From Flavobacteriales bacterium (GTDB lineage Bacteria; Bacteroidota; Bacteroidia; Flavobacteriales; UA16), in the NCBI GenBank assembly GCA_030831885.1, contig JAURKF010000138.1, forward strand, positions 1-7,444: a stretch of DNA of 7,444 nucleotides, given 5' to 3'. A model generated the notes under the pieces. The model was given only the letters and a program-made list of their open reading frames with translations. It searched no databases and was not told where the DNA came from. This document shows, in pieces, positions 5,959-7,444 of this stretch; the first letter of the stretch is position 1; every line of letters starts with the position of its first letter. Both the position numbers and the translations under genes were made by a program.

Positions 5959-7444
5959 TTACTTCCCCTTCACAATCTTCTTAATCTCATTCAACTTCAT
6001 CAGCGCCTCCACAGGTGTGAGGTTGTTGATGTCGATGTTGAGAATTTCCTCGCGTATTTGAGCGAGGGACGGATCATCGAGTTGAAAGAAACTCAGCTGT
6101 GCAGCAGGTTGATTGCTCATTGCAGCAACTGATTGCGCTGAATCGTTCGATCCCTGCGTGCGTGATTGCTCAAGGTGTTTCAGCACTTCTTTTGCGCGCT
6201 CCACTACACGCACCGGCATGCCCGCCATACGAGCAACGTGAATACCAAAACTGTGATTACTTCCACCCTGTTGAAGCTTGCGTAGGAAAATGATTTTATT
6301 GCCCACTTCTTTAACACTCACATTGAAATTGTGAATGCGCGGAAAGCGGTTACACATGTCGTTGAGCTCGTGATAGTGGGTTGCGAACAAGGTCTTAGCT
6401 CGTGCCTTTGGATACTCGTGTAAATACTCGGCAATGGCCCATGCAATGCTTACGCCGTCGTATGTCGAAGTACCACGGCCTATCTCATCCAACAACACCA
6501 AACTTCGGTCTGAAAGATTGTTGAGGATGCTCGCAGTTTCATTCATCTCAACCATAAATGTGGATTCGCCACTGCTGATGTTGTCGCTGGCTCCTACTCG
6601 TGTAAAAATTTTGTCAACGATACCGATGTCGGCAGCACGCGCAGGTACAAAACTTCCCATCTGCGCCATAATCACAATGAGCGCAGTTTGACGCAACACC
6701 GCGCTCTTACCCGACATGTTGGGCCCTGTAATCATCATCACCTGTTGCGTGTCGTTGTCGAGGTACACATCGTTGCTCACATAGGTTTCGCCCGGAGGCA
6801 ATGCAAGTTCAATCACAGGATGACGTCCTTCCACAATCTTCAAAACAGTTCCTGAATTTATCGAAGGACGCACATAGCCATTGCGCAAGGCAGCATTTGC
6901 AAGACTCATCAGTGCATCGAGCTGTGCAATGATTTGTGCATTCAATTGAATGGCAGCGGTAAACTCAGCGACCGCCGCAACAAGCTCGTTGAACAAGCGC
7001 AATTCTATAGATGACATTTTCTCTTCTGCACCCAGAATCTTGCTTTCATATTCCTTCAGCTCTTCAGTGATATAGCGCTCAGCCTGTGTGAGCGTTTGCT
7101 TGCGTATCCAATCATTCGGCACTTTGTCTTTGTGCGCGTTGCGCACTTCGAGGTAGTAGCCGAAAACATTGTTGTATGAAATCTTCAGCGATGGAATGCC
7201 TGTTCGTTCGCTTTCGCGGTCTTGAATTTTTTGCAAGTATTCCTTGCCATGATGCACCAAACCGCGGTATTCATCCAGTTGGGCATCCACACCATAAGCG
7301 ATGACGCTTCCTTTGTTCATGGCCATCGGTGCGTCGGCATGAAGCTCTCGAGCAATGCGCATGCGCACTGCATCGCAGGTGTTGAGTTGTGCACCAAGGT
7401 GCTGCAGCTCGGCGTTATCGCTTGCCTCCAAAAAGGATTTCAGC
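5959..7444 (-). CDS. mutS: DNA mismatch repair protein MutS, C-terminal 494 residues (runs off right edge)
   Basis: The frame is open from the right edge to a TAA at 5959-5961, giving about 494 residues. The N-terminal mismatch-binding and connector domains lie outside the window. MutS finds mismatches and recruits MutL after ATP binding. Visible parts are the end of the lever and clamp regions, including [16 protein letters not shown] and the [15 protein letters not shown] helix, followed by the ABC-type ATPase. Its Walker A is GPNMSGKS (Ser in place of the more common second Gly, which I associate with Bacteroidota MutS). [16 protein letters not shown], Walker [17 protein letters not shown] and FATHYHEL follow. 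Near the C-terminus QLSFF (bases 6085-6099) fits the beta-clamp binding motif, before the final dimerising helices [19 protein letters not shown]. Because MutS2 lacks this tail, the protein is MutS1. The apparent start at 7431 is only an internal leucine codon. It converges on accC. Confidence 0.96.
   Translation of the reverse strand, partial: LKSFLEASDNAELQHLGAQLNTCDAVRMRIARELHADAPMAMNKGSVIAYGVDAQLDEYRGLVHHGKEYLQKIQDRESERTGIPSLKISYNNVFGYYLEVRNAHKDKVPNDWIRKQTLTQAERYITEELKEYESKILGAEEKMSSIELRLFNELVAAVAEFTAAIQLNAQIIAQLDALMSLANAALRNGYVRPSINSGTVLKIVEGRHPVIELALPPGETYVSNDVYLDNDTQQVMMITGPNMSGKSAVLRQTALIVIMAQMGSFVPARAADIGIVDKIFTRVGASDNISSGESTFMVEMNETASILNNLSDRSLVLLDEIGRGTSTYDGVSIAWAIAEYLHEYPKARAKTLFATHYHELNDMCNRFPRIHNFNVSVKEVGNKIIFLRKLQQGGSNHSFGIHVARMAGMPVRVVERAKEVLKHLEQSRTQGSNDSAQSVAAMSNQPAAQLSFFQLDDPSLAQIREEILNIDINNLTPVEALMKLNEIKKIVKGK

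Noticed and set aside
7429..7431. Apparent mutS start codon at 7431
   Set aside because: This TTG is an internal leucine. The frame stays open to the window edge (LKSF precedes it), and MutS needs several hundred more N-terminal residues.

Overview
This window looks like a chromosomal housekeeping stretch from a member of the Bacteroidota. Three things point there. The gene content includes a DUF4783 protein beside nadC and a fabH-accB-accC run. The start sites lack Shine-Dalgarno sequences. Several genes are preceded by the Bacteroidota -7 promoter element TAnnTTTG, and one of these also has a TTG box 19 bases upstream. Genus or species cannot be told from the sequence alone.

Layout. On the minus strand, from right to left, lie yceD-like DUF177 and rpmF (a ribosome-related pair ending in a GC-rich terminator), then a secreted DUF4783 protein, nadC, and the first 106 codons of a YihY/BrkB membrane protein that runs off the left edge. 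On the plus strand, fabH, accB and accC form a fatty-acid initiation cluster: AccB and AccC supply the biotin-carboxylase half of acetyl-CoA carboxylase, and FabH uses the resulting malonyl-ACP to start chains. At the right, mutS converges on accC; only its C-terminal 494 residues are inside the window.

The less ordinary material is in the spacers. The 327-base gap between yceD and fabH holds two divergent promoters. Between them sits a 229-base element bounded by 19-base imperfect inverted repeats, with five tandem copies of an 8-mer at its yceD end. The 86-base gap between accC and mutS carries a similar design: five tandem copies of a 7-mer followed by an inverted copy able to form a 13-bp stem. 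A perfect REP-like hairpin lies between accB and accC. The yceD-rpmF pair, commonly co-directional with fabH in other bacteria, is here divergent from it, and the inverted-repeat element sits at the junction.

I found no CRISPR array, tRNA, rRNA, riboswitch or intact insertion sequence. All eight genes belong to families I recognise, although DUF4783 has no known function. The novelty, if any, is in the intergenic repeats and the local rearrangement, not in a new protein system.
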